A stretch of DNA of 64,000 bases from Paenibacillus sinopodophylli (lineage in GTDB: Bacteria > Bacillota > Bacilli > Paenibacillales > Paenibacillaceae): positions 1,840,767-1,904,766 of the forward strand of contig NZ_VDBO01000001.1 in the NCBI RefSeq assembly GCF_005930355.1, written 5' to 3'. Shown piece after piece: positions 19,284 through 28,031 of this stretch; position 1 is the first letter of the stretch; every line of letters starts with the position of its first letter. The translations under genes were made by a program, and so were the position numbers. The notes under the pieces are model-generated. The model was given only the letters and a program-made list of their open reading frames with translations. It ran no database searches and had not been told where the DNA came from.

Positions 19284-20834
19284 TTACTGGTTTTGTGCTT
19301 TCCACGCGTCGAGCTGCTTCTGAGCTTCGACTTTAATTTTGTCCAATCCAGCATCTGCCAAACGTTGCTTCATTTCTCCCAAAAATTGATCATAATCAGA
19401 CATCGAGCCTGAGATTAGAATGGGAAGCATTTCCGCATATACAGCATTTACTTGAACCGTTTCCGATTTGACGGCTTCCCCATTGAACAGAAACCCGAGG
19501 ATTGACGATGTTTTTGCTTCATTATTATTTTTTTGCATTAGCTCAAGAGATGCTTTGGAGTTCCAGCTGGAATCCCACTGATCCCAGAGAGGCCCGAGCC
19601 AGTTATGCCAAATCGCCCAGGTTTGTTCTGCTCCGCTCTTCGCTTCTACGGATATGTCATCCGTCCCGGCACCCGATTTAACGGTATAGTTCGTTCCTTC
19701 AAGCCCGAAAGCAAGCGTGTTGGAAAGCTCCTTGTCCTTCCAGACGAGATTGAGCAGCTCCATCGCTCTTTCTGGATTTTTCGACGTCTTGCTGATGGCT
19801 GTTGCTGCTCCGACCATATTACTTGTTGATATAATCGGATAATAGACGAGCGATTCCACAGTTGGAAAGCCAAACAGTGCTGTTGATTTCGAACCATCCT
19901 CCGAATACCCGCCAGAATCACGCATAACTGCATATTTCCCTGATTTAGCTTCAGCCGTGAAGTCCGTTTTAACTGCGGCATCTTTGGCTACATAGCCCTT
20001 CTGATAATAGTCATGCATCGTGCGATAATTGTTGACGTATTGAGGTATGTCCGTTTCGAAGACGAGTTGGTTTCCTATTTCATCATAGCGAATCCCTTTC
20101 GTTACAATGGTATGGTCAGCAATATGATCACCTGCTGCTGATACCGTTTTCGTGACCAATAACGGCGTTATCGTAGGCTCATTTTTCTTGATTGTCTCTA
20201 AAAACGGCTCAAGATCCTGTAGATTTTTTATTTGCTTATAATCCACATTGTACTTCTCTACTAAATCTTTTTTGAATACAATGCCTTGCGGAGTGGTAAA
20301 AGGTGACTGCGATGGGACCGCCATAATTTTGCCATTATACGTGACTGCTTTCCAAGCACGTTCATCCACCTTTGCGAGGATATCCTGTCCGTATTGCTTT
20401 AAGAGATCGTCTAATGGAAGAAATGCACCTTTCTGCACATTCGTATCGATTGGATTCGTCCAGTTTGCAGTAAATACAAGATCGTATTCTTCGCCAGAGG
20501 CAGACATTAATTTCATTTTGTCTTCCCAGCTTGCTGCGTCAATAAAGGTGAATTTCAGATTTGCGTTTACAGCATCCTTAATCGTTTTATTCGCTTCTGC
20601 TTCAATCGCTTCTTGATCCTTCATCGTATCGATCGGTTTACGCATATACCAACTAATATTGACTAGCTCTTTCGTCGGCTCGGCCGCTTCAGTCGGCTTC
20701 GGTGCTGCAGTACTTGTATTCGTGGTACTCGGCACTTCATTGTTACCCGAGCTGCACCCGCTAAGAGCCACAGATACAGCCATCCCCATCATAATCATGC
20801 CGTTTACGGTTTTCTTTGTCTTTCTATTAACCAT
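19284..20834 (-). CDS. Extracellular sugar-binding lipoprotein of an ABC importer
   Basis: Family 1-type solute-binding protein of 516 residues. A lipoprotein signal peptide with the lipobox LSGC is followed by a Ser/Thr/Pro-rich tether (NNEVPSTTNTSTAAPK) and a two-lobe binding domain with NISWYMRKP, DLVFTANWTN and a C-terminal aromatic stretch (TWAIWHNWLG). It is anchored outside the membrane and delivers oligosaccharides to the two permeases encoded just upstream (20925-22745). The ATG at 20834 is preferred over the one at 20846 because AGGGAGGT directly abuts the latter. It resembles LplA/YtcQ-type binding proteins that take up pectin-derived oligosaccharides, but the ligand here is not proven. 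Confidence 0.9.
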   Translation of the reverse strand: MVNRKTKKTVNGMIMMGMAVSVALSGCSSGNNEVPSTTNTSTAAPKPTEAAEPTKELVNISWYMRKPIDTMKDQEAIEAEANKTIKDAVNANLKFTFIDAASWEDKMKLMSASGEEYDLVFTANWTNPIDTNVQKGAFLPLDDLLKQYGQDILAKVDERAWKAVTYNGKIMAVPSQSPFTTPQGIVFKKDLVEKYNVDYKQIKNLQDLEPFLETIKKNEPTITPLLVTKTVSAAGDHIADHTIVTKGIRYDEIGNQLVFETDIPQYVNNYRTMHDYYQKGYVAKDAAVKTDFTAEAKSGKYAVMRDSGGYSEDGSKSTALFGFPTVESLVYYPIISTSNMVGAATAISKTSKNPERAMELLNLVWKDKELSNTLAFGLEGTNYTVKSGAGTDDISVEAKSGAEQTWAIWHNWLGPLWDQWDSSWNSKASLELMQKNNNEAKTSSILGFLFNGEAVKSETVQVNAVYAEMLPILISGSMSDYDQFLGEMKQRLADAGLDKIKVEAQKQLDAWKAQNQ

Positions 20835-20924
20835 TCTCACAAACATACCTCCCTGAAATATATAATGTTATCTATATAACAGACACAGGATAGAAAATCC
20901 ATGCGCTGGAAAAACCTTTTTCCA

Positions 20925-21833
20925 CTAACCTTTTACAGATCCAACCGTCAGGCCTTGCACGAAATAACGCTGGAAGAAAGGAAAAATGACCAGCATCGGT
21001 CCAGCGGCAAGAATACACATCGCCATCCGCGCACTTAAACTTGGCACTTGCTGTCCTGGCTTAACCAGGCCGTATTGTATCGCTTCCGCACTATTCAAGA
21101 ACTCCATGTTACGCAATACGCGAATGAGTAAATATTGCAGCTTCATCTTATCCTCATGATCAATGTACAACAGAGTCAGCCACCAGTCATTCCAATACTG
21201 CAACACCAGAAATAAGCCGAGTGTCGCCAATGCTGGTTTACTAAGGGGAAGCACGATTCGTGTGAAAATAGTAAACTCGGTTGCTCCGTCTATTTTGGCT
21301 GATTCAAATAGAGCGTCTGGCAGCGTTTGCAAGAAGCCCCTCATTAACAATACATGCCAGCCTGTTATAAGGAACGGAAGAATAAGGGCCAGGAGGTTAT
21401 TTTTCAAATCAAGCCAGCTGACCATTAAAATATAGGAAGGAACCAGTCCGCCCTGAAACAGCATCGTAAAGAACACAAAAAATGAAAGCTGTTTGCGATA
21501 GGCATAATCTTTCCTTGAAATCGTGAAGGCGAAGCTAGTTGTAATCCACAGCCCTGCCACAGTCCCAACCAGCGTTGTAAATATCGTCACCACATACGCA
21601 TTGAGCAAGACACCAGGATTATGGAGAATAACGCGATATGCCGTCAAATCGAACTGCTTCGGCAGAATCGAATACCCTGATAAGAGGATATCCGTTTCGT
21701 TCTGGAAGGAGGTGCCTATTATAACTAGAAAGGGATACAAGCAAGCGATACATACCACTATAAAAATACCATGAATAATCCATGAACTGAGCTTAATGGG
21801 TGAGCGAGTGTTAGATACCCGTGGTGTTATCAT
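20925..21833 (-). CDS. Carbohydrate ABC transporter permease (YtcP/LplC type)
   Basis: Inner permease of 302 residues with about six membrane helices. The EAA-type cytoplasmic loop is visible as FESAKIDGATEFTIFTRIVLPLSKPALA, given here only for its DGA core and the following IVLPLSKPA. The start at 21833 follows AAGGAG. The gene lies 12 bases after the partner permease and 90 bases before the binding-protein gene, forming a permease-permease-binding protein operon. No ATPase gene is present, as usual for this family, which shares an MsmX/UgpC-type ATPase encoded elsewhere. Confidence 0.92.
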   Translation of the reverse strand: MITPRVSNTRSPIKLSSWIIHGIFIVVCIACLYPFLVIIGTSFQNETDILLSGYSILPKQFDLTAYRVILHNPGVLLNAYVVTIFTTLVGTVAGLWITTSFAFTISRKDYAYRKQLSFFVFFTMLFQGGLVPSYILMVSWLDLKNNLLALILPFLITGWHVLLMRGFLQTLPDALFESAKIDGATEFTIFTRIVLPLSKPALATLGLFLVLQYWNDWWLTLLYIDHEDKMKLQYLLIRVLRNMEFLNSAEAIQYGLVKPGQQVPSLSARMAMCILAAGPMLVIFPFFQRYFVQGLTVGSVKG

Positions 21834-21845
21834 GAGACATTCTCC

Positions 21846-22745
21846 TTAAAATAATGAATTTTCACGATTAATTTTTCTCACGATATAATTCGTCAATATG
21901 ACCAAGGTGAAACCAACCGTAGATTGGAAGAAGCCGGCTGCACCAGCCATGCCAATATCGCCCATATCAACTAGCGATCGATAAACAAAGGTGTCGATCA
22001 CATCAGTCGTTGCATACAGTGAGGATGAATTCAGGGTTACGTTATAAAATAATCCGAAATCGCTATAGAAAATTTTGCCGATTTGCAGAATAACCATCAT
22101 AATAATAATAGGCTTAATGATCGGAATCGAGATCGAGATCGCCTGCCGCAGCTTTCCTGCCCCGTCTATTCTGGCCGCTTCATAATACTCCGAATCTACT
22201 CCCATTAATGCCGCGTAATAAATCACTGCACCATACCCAAGTCCTTTCCATACCGCGCCAACGATAAGAATAACAGGCCAATATCCCGGCTCGTTATACC
22301 ACATAATCGGCGCAATTCCAAACAGCTCTAAACCCTTATTCAGTACGCCATATTCCATATCAAGGAGCGCTCGGAATGCAAACCCTGCTACTACCCATGA
22401 GATGAAATACGGAATGAACAACACGGTCTGGTAGACCTTCACAAATCGCTTACTGATCTCCCGAAGCATCAGCGCAAATGTGACGGAAATCATCGTACCT
22501 AACGTAATGAAAGCTAAGTTATAGAGCAGAGTGTTTCTCAGCACGCGTTGTATGACATCGCCCTTAAATAGAAACTGAAAATTGTCAAAGCCTACCCATG
22601 GGCTATTCCAGATCCCAAGATCATATTTGTAATCTTTGAAGGGAAGCAATAACCCGTAAAGTGGTACATAGTCAAAAATAAACAAAAGCGCGATTCCCGG
22701 AAAAGCTAACAAGGTTAAACTGAAATTTTTCTTAAATATTCTCAT
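21846..22745 (-). CDS. Sugar ABC transporter permease (LplB/YteP type)
   Basis: Permease of 299 residues with about six membrane helices. The family-typical start has FDYVPLYGLLLPFKDYK, and the EAA loop appears as YYEAARIDGAGKLRQ followed by SIPIIKPI. It is the first gene of the first importer operon, and AAGGGGCAGG precedes its ATG. It pairs with the permease at 20925 to form the membrane channel for the lipoprotein at 19284. Homologues in this family import oligo-galacturonides or rhamnogalacturonides, but the permease sequence does not define the substrate. Confidence 0.92.
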   Translation of the reverse strand: MRIFKKNFSLTLLAFPGIALLFIFDYVPLYGLLLPFKDYKYDLGIWNSPWVGFDNFQFLFKGDVIQRVLRNTLLYNLAFITLGTMISVTFALMLREISKRFVKVYQTVLFIPYFISWVVAGFAFRALLDMEYGVLNKGLELFGIAPIMWYNEPGYWPVILIVGAVWKGLGYGAVIYYAALMGVDSEYYEAARIDGAGKLRQAISISIPIIKPIIIMMVILQIGKIFYSDFGLFYNVTLNSSSLYATTDVIDTFVYRSLVDMGDIGMAGAAGFFQSTVGFTLVILTNYIVRKINRENSLF

Positions 22746-22953
22746 GTACCTGCCCCTTCTTGTTGGAGTGACTTTGATGAATGCGTTTGCGTTTGTGATA
22801 ACCTAACTGTAGATAATCGAGCCCTGAATGTATATTACGAAAATTGTATTTTACTTGGAAAAATGACTTTCTGGACGGAGAATGGGCTGCGATTCATGCC
22901 GTTCTATTCGATAATTAGTCAATTGCTGGGCTGATTGGGTCTGCAGAAGGAAA

Positions 22954-22994
22954 AAAGAGCTCAAATGACTGCTGTGCAGTCATTTGAGCTCTTT
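22954..22994 (-). terminator. Perfect 19-bp hairpin with T-tract on the minus strand
   Basis: Arms 22954-22972 and 22976-22994 are perfectly complementary around the 3-base loop TGT. On the minus strand the stem is followed by TTTTTTCC, a textbook terminator. The nearest annotated minus-strand gene, cysN, already has a hairpin at 23191-23225, so this one seems to end a transcript made from the 200 bases between them. Confidence 0.75.
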
Positions 22995-23020
22995 AGAAAT
23001 GCATGAATTCTGGAATCCGT

Positions 23021-23184
23021 TTATGCGCTTGATGCAATGAATTCAGTTAATTGTTTAAATGAATTAAAGGAAAGAGACATAATCAATCTTGTTTAAATCG
23101 TGGGAAAATGAAAATAAGGATTCATAAAGATTAGCCTCCTACTTCATTCAGCACTGGATGCGGATTAAATAAGAAACACTCCAT
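23021..23184 (-). other. Run of three very small ORFs between two hairpins, uncertain
   Basis: On the minus strand three short ORFs follow one another: 17 codons (23184-23131, peptide MECFLFNPHPVLNEVGG), 10 codons (23125-23093, MNPYFHFPTI) and 19 codons (23080-23021, MSLSFNSFKQLTEFIASSA). The end of the first contains AGGAGG, correctly placed for the second. A strong terminator follows the third after 26 bases. ORFs this small arise by chance. An alternative is that these are the joined ends of deleted genes. The rest of 22746-23290 shows no larger gene. Confidence 0.25.
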
Positions 23185-23190
23185 AGCAGA

Positions 23191-23225
23191 AGAAGCCGCC
23201 CCCCAACGAGTGGAGGGCGGCTTCT
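23191..23225 (-). terminator. Hairpin after cysN
   Basis: AGAAGCCGCCC and GGGCGGCTTCT form an 11-base-pair GC-rich stem about 65 bases after the cysN stop codon. The tail on the minus strand is only TTCTTCT, so termination may be partial. This would allow read-through into the small ORFs beyond. Confidence 0.6.
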
Positions 23226-23290
23226 TGAATACAGCTTTATATGAACCGTACTATACTTCTCGTGATGTCCCGATCGAAATTAACATCAAA

Positions 23291-24940
23291 CTAAACTTGA
23301 ATAAGAGCCTTCACAACCATTTTCACGGCAGCCTTGGCCGCTTCTTCAATCGAAGAGCTGTCTACAGCAACATCGATTGGCAAAAAGGCTTTGCCGATTA
23401 TTTCTTGCGCGATGACTTGGTCGTTGCCGTTCGCAGTACCAGCCAGTACCAATGCAATAAGTCCTGCATTGTTTAGCAATGTGGCATAACCTGCGATTTG
23501 CCGCGTAGATTCTCCTAGGCTGTTATCGATTAGCATCGTATGATAGCCTCTCGCGAATAGCCGTTTCTCGATCTCCTTCGCAAGAGCCGAGTTATCCGAA
23601 ACGGAACCATTAATCCAAAGCGTTAGTGGCTGCTGTCCTTTTTGCTGGGCACGAACATCTCTTGTGATTTCCGTATCAATCCGGTCGGCACTGTCAGAGT
23701 TTTGAAGTGCTTCTTCAATGACGCCGCAAGCGGATGTCATATTCGTTACACGATCAATGAGAATAAATCCACCGATGCTTTTATTTTTTTCAAATGCATC
23801 AAAAACAATACCATCCGATAATGAAAATTCACATTTAGCCACTTCATTCTTAACCACATGATCGGCTGTAATCGTATTGCCTGTATTAATATCTATTTTG
23901 TGTTTAATTGCCGTTACAGTACCAGGAAGAACCTTTGTGCCTACCTTCACCAGAACATCTTTTCCCGGCGTTAGGACAGAATCATCCATCCAAAGAATCG
24001 TGGCGCTAAAGCCGTCAGCCTCTTGGAGCTGATTGTCCTTCGTAAACACACAGCCTCGTGAAACGTCAACTTCCCGATCCAATTGAATCGTGACAGGCTG
24101 TCCGGCATGAGCCGAATTCCTGTCTTGGTCTGTTACAAAGATGCGTTTAACCTTCGCCTTCTCACGGCTAGGCAGCGTTATCAGTTCATCACCAACAGCG
24201 ATACTGCCGGCTTCAATCTGGCCTTGGAATCCGCGGAATGTGTGGTCCGGCCGGCATACCCGTTGAATAGGCATCATAAACGGCTTCACGTCATCGTTCG
24301 AATGAACATCAACACTCTCCAAATAAGGCAGCAACGCAAGACCCTCGTACCAAGGTGTATTCGGCGAATTTTTTGTAATATTATCCCCTTCTGTTGCAGA
24401 AACAGGGATCACCTGAATGCTTTCAAACTGGAATTCCGTTGTAAGGCGAGAGAACTCTTCTTTGATTTCATCAAATATTTTCGTATCAAAACCAACTAAA
24501 TCCATCTTGTTTACCGCCAAGACCAGATGCTTAATTCCCATGAGGGCGCAAATCCTTGTATGACGCTTCGTTTGCGTAATAATCCCTTTTTTTGCATCCA
24601 CTAGAATAACGGCAAGATCCGCGAAGGATGCGCCTACCGCCATGTTGCGTGTATATTCCTCGTGCCCCGGCGTATCCGCTACAATAAATGAACGGTGATC
24701 CGTCGTAAAATACCGAAATGCCACATCAATCGTAATTCCCTGCTCACGTTCAGCGATCAGCCCGTCAAGAAGCAGGGAGTAGTCAATTTTGCCGCCGCGA
24801 CTTCCGAGCCTGCTATCCATCTCCAATGCTCTCTCCTGATCGGCGAACAACAGCTTAGCCTCATAAAGCATATGTCCAATCAAGGTGGATTTTCCGTCAT
24901 CCACACTACCACAAGTAATAAATTTAAGCAGACTTTTCAT
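23291..24940 (-). CDS. cysN: Sulfate adenylyltransferase large subunit (CysN) with degenerate APS-kinase-like tail
   Basis: GTPase subunit of ATP sulfurylase, 549 residues. With CysD it makes adenosine 5'-phosphosulfate (APS) from sulfate and ATP. The GTPase part (1-220) has GSVDDGKSTL (G1), DTPGHEEYTRNM (G3) and NKMD (G4), then the EF-Tu-like beta-barrels. From about residue 425 there is a tail resembling CysC (APS kinase; QQPLTLWINGS, EKRLFARGYHTMLID, LLNNAGLIAL), but the kinase P-loop is lost: GSVSDNSALA replaces GLSGxGKSTLA, and the substrate-binding loop is shortened. The ATG at 24940 follows GGGAGGG inside the end of cysD. This tail is probably structural or regulatory rather than catalytic. 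Confidence 0.92.
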   Translation of the reverse strand: MKSLLKFITCGSVDDGKSTLIGHMLYEAKLLFADQERALEMDSRLGSRGGKIDYSLLLDGLIAEREQGITIDVAFRYFTTDHRSFIVADTPGHEEYTRNMAVGASFADLAVILVDAKKGIITQTKRHTRICALMGIKHLVLAVNKMDLVGFDTKIFDEIKEEFSRLTTEFQFESIQVIPVSATEGDNITKNSPNTPWYEGLALLPYLESVDVHSNDDVKPFMMPIQRVCRPDHTFRGFQGQIEAGSIAVGDELITLPSREKAKVKRIFVTDQDRNSAHAGQPVTIQLDREVDVSRGCVFTKDNQLQEADGFSATILWMDDSVLTPGKDVLVKVGTKVLPGTVTAIKHKIDINTGNTITADHVVKNEVAKCEFSLSDGIVFDAFEKNKSIGGFILIDRVTNMTSACGVIEEALQNSDSADRIDTEITRDVRAQQKGQQPLTLWINGSVSDNSALAKEIEKRLFARGYHTMLIDNSLGESTRQIAGYATLLNNAGLIALVLAGTANGNDQVIAQEIIGKAFLPIDVAVDSSSIEEAAKAAVKMVVKALIQV

Positions 24941-24941
24941 C

Positions 24942-25865
24942 TTAGAAATAGCCCTCCCGTTTACGTCGTTCCATGCTGCCTGCCTCTTCTTGGTCAATAA
25001 CCCTTGTTGTTCGTTCGGATGATACCGCACCAAGTGTTTCTTCAATAATTGCATCCAACGTGTCCGCATCTGACTCGGCACCGCCAGTAAGCGGGTAGCA
25101 GCCTAATGTGCGAAATCTCATCTTCAGCATTTCAATCTTCTCACCCGGCTCGAGCCTCATTCGCTCATCATCCGCCATAATTATTTGACCATCGCGATTA
25201 ACGACAGGCCGTTCTTTTGCCAAATAGAGAGGCACAATATCAATGTTCTCTCTGCGAATATATTGCCAGATATCTTTTTCCGTCCAGTTGGAAATCGGGA
25301 ATACGCGGATGCTTTCCCCTTTATTAATTCTTGTGTTGAACAGCTTCCACATTTCCGGCCGCTGATTTTTCGGATCCCAGGCATGATTTTTATTGCGAAA
25401 TGAGAAAATCCGCTCCTTCGCACGTGACTTTTCCTCATCACGTCTTCCACCGCCAAAGGCAGCTGTAAATCCGTATTTGTCCAAGCCTTGCTTCAAGGCT
25501 TGCGTTTTCATAATATCCGTATAGGCGGAACCATGATCAAAAGGGTTGATCCCTTGATCAATTCCTTCTTGATTGGAGTGAACAAGCATGTTGATTCCGA
25601 ATTCTTTCGCCTTGCGGTCGCGGAATTCAATCATTTCTTTGAACTTCCACGTCGTGTCAATATGCATGAAAGGAAACGGCGGCTTCTCCGGATAAAATGC
25701 TTTCAGCGCCAAATGCAGCATTACGGAGCTATCTTTACCGATCGAGTACAGCATCACAGGATTTTCACATTCCGCCGCTACTTCTCGAATAATATAAATC
25801 GCTTCAGCCTCGAGTTGATCTAGATGTGTCATTTCATCTATGGAATCAAGTGTCAATTTGTCCAT
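24942..25865 (-). CDS. cysD: Sulfate adenylyltransferase small subunit (CysD)
   Basis: ATP-PPase-type catalytic subunit of ATP sulfurylase, 307 residues, full length for CysD. The PP-loop is [16 protein letters not shown] near residue 38. Other family segments are [32 protein letters not shown] and [13 protein letters not shown] [14 protein letters not shown], and the C-terminus ends in ERRKREGYF as expected. GGGAGG precedes the ATG. It forms a two-gene operon with cysN (1 base between stop and start). No cysH, cysC, sulfatase or sulfate transporter gene is visible nearby, so the fate of the APS made is not shown here. This sulfur-assimilation pair is unrelated to the sugar genes around it. 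Confidence 0.95.
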   Translation of the reverse strand: MDKLTLDSIDEMTHLDQLEAEAIYIIREVAAECENPVMLYSIGKDSSVMLHLALKAFYPEKPPFPFMHIDTTWKFKEMIEFRDRKAKEFGINMLVHSNQEGIDQGINPFDHGSAYTDIMKTQALKQGLDKYGFTAAFGGGRRDEEKSRAKERIFSFRNKNHAWDPKNQRPEMWKLFNTRINKGESIRVFPISNWTEKDIWQYIRRENIDIVPLYLAKERPVVNRDGQIIMADDERMRLEPGEKIEMLKMRFRTLGCYPLTGGAESDADTLDAIIEETLGAVSSERTTRVIDQEEAGSMERRKREGYF

Positions 25866-25932
25866 GAAAAAAGTGCCTCCCTTTAATCCTTACTAAATCT
25901 ATAGACTATAATTTATATCGTATCAGATTTTC

Positions 25933-25957
25933 ACTTTATTGCAAAGTGGAATAAAGT
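25933..25957. promoter_or_regulatory. Palindrome upstream of cysD, possible operator
   Basis: ACTTTATT and AATAAAGT flank a 9-base centre about 70 bases before the cysD start, next to AT-rich promoter-like sequence. It could be an operator for a sulfur regulator such as CymR, or a weak plus-strand terminator since TTTTTTCTTT follows. I could not match it to a known consensus. I see no S-box (SAM) riboswitch in the 25866-26112 gap. Confidence 0.3.
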
Positions 25958-26053
25958 TTTTTCTTTATTTTTGGAGGCACTATTTTCATTAGAAAGGATA
26001 ACGAAACTGCGCACAATTCAAAGGCTGAAGGTTCCTGCCTCTGGCATGCAGCG

Positions 26054-26088
26054 AAAAAAAACAGTTCTCCGTTTTAGAAGAACTGCTC
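26054..26088 (-). terminator. Rho-independent terminator on the minus strand
   Basis: CAGTTCT (26062-26068) and AGAACTG (26079-26085) form a 7-base-pair stem followed on the minus strand by eight T residues. It lies 25 bases beyond the stop codon of the gene remnant at 26113 and may also end transcripts from the lipoprotein gene at 26371. Confidence 0.7.
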
Positions 26089-26112
26089 TCTCCAAACCTT
26101 AAAATTGTCCGC

Positions 26113-26235
26113 TTAGATTTCGCATTGCTGCTCGGAAGCCAATATATCTTCGCAACGGATAATAAGTTCAAGCATTTCCTTTCCAGAAATTAGCATACGA
26201 GCTTCATATCCGCCATCCACGCGATACAGCTCCCC
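26113..26235 (-). pseudogene. C-terminal remnant of an unidentified protein
   Basis: An open frame of 40 codons without a start codon encodes a protein-like sequence, ELYRVDGGYEARMLISGK followed by EMLELIIRCEDILAS, ending in TAA at 26113. It is preceded in frame by a TAG and followed by a good terminator, which is how a truncated gene end looks. I do not recognise the family. The stretch 26239-26370 upstream shows no continuous continuation in any frame. Confidence 0.35.
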
Positions 26236-26370
26236 CTAAATCCAGTAAGCTTCCTACGCGAAAAATGTTTCTTTACACTGCATCCATATTCAGCAACGAG
26301 CTTGTGACGGCAATTCCTCCTAACCACGTCATCTCCAGCGCCGTGAGTAAAGTCATGACCCAAGCCGGGA

Positions 26371-27615
26371 CTATTGGCGACCCATTCCTCTACCTCCGCC
26401 ACCACCGCCTCGCGTTTGAGTGATTTGCGTAATTTTTTGTCCATTAACCGTAACATCTCCACCGTTTAATTGTGCTGTACCATCTGCATCAAAGGCTGAT
26501 GAGGCCTCAACCGTTATCGTCCCACCATTAATAAAGAGATCACCGTTCGAATCAAAAGCGTCCGTATCGCCGCTGCCCATCCTCACACTAATGGTGCCAC
26601 CGTTAACCTCAATTGCCACGTTACCCTCGATTTTTTGCGAGGCGTTAATGCCGTCATCCGTCGCATATATAGTAATCTGACCATCATTGATCTTAATCGA
26701 GGTTGCCTCGATTCCTTCAGTACTAGTCTCTATATTAATCGTACCTCCATCGATTTGGACAAAGCTGTTGGCTTGGATGCCATCGTCGGCAGCAGTTATC
26801 TTTAGGTCGCCACCTTTAATATAAATATATCCAAGAGAAGCATCCTCATCATTCTCGCTATGCAGGGCATCCTTACCCGCATTAATCGTTATCGTTCCAT
26901 CATTGATAAGAAGAGCATCATTAGCTTCCAGGGCATCTGCAGAGGAGTGAATGTTGTACACACCTCCTGTTATTTTAAGATCATCCTTAGAAGATATTCC
27001 ATTCCCATCATTCGATATAATGTTCAGACTTCCAGTTCCATTAAGGGTCAAATCTGCCCTTGAGAAAATTACAGCATCCAAATTGGTATCTCCATCCGCC
27101 ACATAGCTTCCCGAAACTTCTATATAATTGTCGCTGTCCGTAGATGTAACGAATACCTTATCCGCTTCTTTCACATAAATAGCAGGCGAATCATCATTAA
27201 TAATCTGTACTCCGTCAAGGACGATTTGAACTTTTTGATCCTCGGCTACTTCAACCTTCACCGTCACATTTGTTACCTCACCACTCAAAACATAGACACC
27301 TTCTGTATCCAACGTCACGTCTTGATCGCTTACCAATTTAATCTGCGTTGCGTCTGCAAGGTCCACTGACTGCTCCAAGTCCCGATCGCTGAACAATTCC
27401 GATGTGTCTGTAGCAGATGCTTCCGTTGCAGTCGTTTCACTTGGTGATGCTGTCTCGCTTGATACCGAAGTGCTTATACTTGTGTTCGTACTCGTTGCTT
27501 GAGTGGCTGCTGCATCCCTACTACCAACTTGTGCATTAGAACATCCCGCAGCATATATGCTAAGCAATAAGGCAATCGTAGTGGTGCATATTCTTTTCAT
27601 CTTTTCTGTTTTCAT
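26371..27615 (-). CDS. Cthe_2159-type (DUF4353) carbohydrate-binding lipoprotein
   Basis: Surface lipoprotein of 414 residues. The signal peptide ends in the lipobox YAAGC, followed by a long Ser/Thr-rich tether to about residue 80. The rest is a right-handed beta-helix with repeating segments of the type GGTINIETSTEGIEA, GTISVRMGSGDTDAFDSNGD and GTITVEASSAFDADG, rich in calcium-binding-like Asp residues. This is the pattern of the Cthe_2159 family, whose founding member binds cellulose and polygalacturonic acid and resembles pectate lyases. The C-terminal tail TRGGGGGGRGMGRQ is unusually glycine-rich. The ATG at 27615 has GGAG nine bases upstream. It is apparently monocistronic, and a pectin-binding role would fit the surrounding genes. 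Confidence 0.85.
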   Translation of the reverse strand: MKTEKMKRICTTTIALLLSIYAAGCSNAQVGSRDAAATQATSTNTSISTSVSSETASPSETTATEASATDTSELFSDRDLEQSVDLADATQIKLVSDQDVTLDTEGVYVLSGEVTNVTVKVEVAEDQKVQIVLDGVQIINDDSPAIYVKEADKVFVTSTDSDNYIEVSGSYVADGDTNLDAVIFSRADLTLNGTGSLNIISNDGNGISSKDDLKITGGVYNIHSSADALEANDALLINDGTITINAGKDALHSENDEDASLGYIYIKGGDLKITAADDGIQANSFVQIDGGTINIETSTEGIEATSIKINDGQITIYATDDGINASQKIEGNVAIEVNGGTISVRMGSGDTDAFDSNGDLFINGGTITVEASSAFDADGTAQLNGGDVTVNGQKITQITQTRGGGGGGRGMGRQ

Positions 27616-28031
27616 CAATGAACACTCCTTGTTTATTAAATTTGTATGCTTGTTTACTTTGTTAGAGAGACGTTCTCTCCTCTTGTCTTATTTTCATTCT
27701 AATTGAGAAAGCTTTAAACAATCTTAAATAGCGGCTCATTGTTAAATTTCAAACGTGTTTAAATAATTGGAACAAAAAAGAAGATCCCAGGCTACTTATT
27801 CTCGCCTGAGATCTTTTCGTTTTATGACAGATAAATGTGGCTCCAAAACAATACTCCCTCAACAGCAACACACAACACTCCACATGACTAGTATGCGGCA
27901 ACAGGCTAGGTGGATTGAGTATGATGAAATAGGAAAAGCTTGATAAATTGGTATTATCCCCTTTAAGTAAACGCTCAAGTGTGACATAAAGCGGCTTTCA
28001 AATGCTGGAGATATCCTTTGTTAGATAAGAC
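27616..28031. other. Gap of 416 bases without a gene
   Basis: AT-rich sequence upstream of the lipoprotein gene (27616-27770) probably contains its promoter, though no box is clear. A terminator occupies 27774-27815. At 27876-27903 a motif beginning CACTCCACATGAC is similar to one at 61931-61957. I see no ORF of substance. Confidence 0.5.
27774..27815 (-). terminator. Terminator beyond the glcF remnant
   Basis: Arms 27781-27792 and 27804-27815 pair at 11 of 12 positions, and on the minus strand the stem is followed by CTTTTTTG. It lies about 215 bases after the end of the glcF remnant and may be its original terminator. Confidence 0.7.

Noticed and set aside
23291..23680. Functional APS kinase fused to CysN
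   Set aside because: The nucleotide-binding P-loop and substrate loop are missing, so kinase activity cannot be supported from the sequence.
25866..26000. SAM (S-box) riboswitch or T-box upstream of cysD
   Set aside because: The leader is too short and lacks the conserved junction sequences; only a small palindrome is visible.
26190..26462. A 90-codon minus-strand frame overlapping the lipoprotein gene end
   Set aside because: Most of it is a shadow of the lipoprotein gene, and the protein-like sequence further down lies in another frame.
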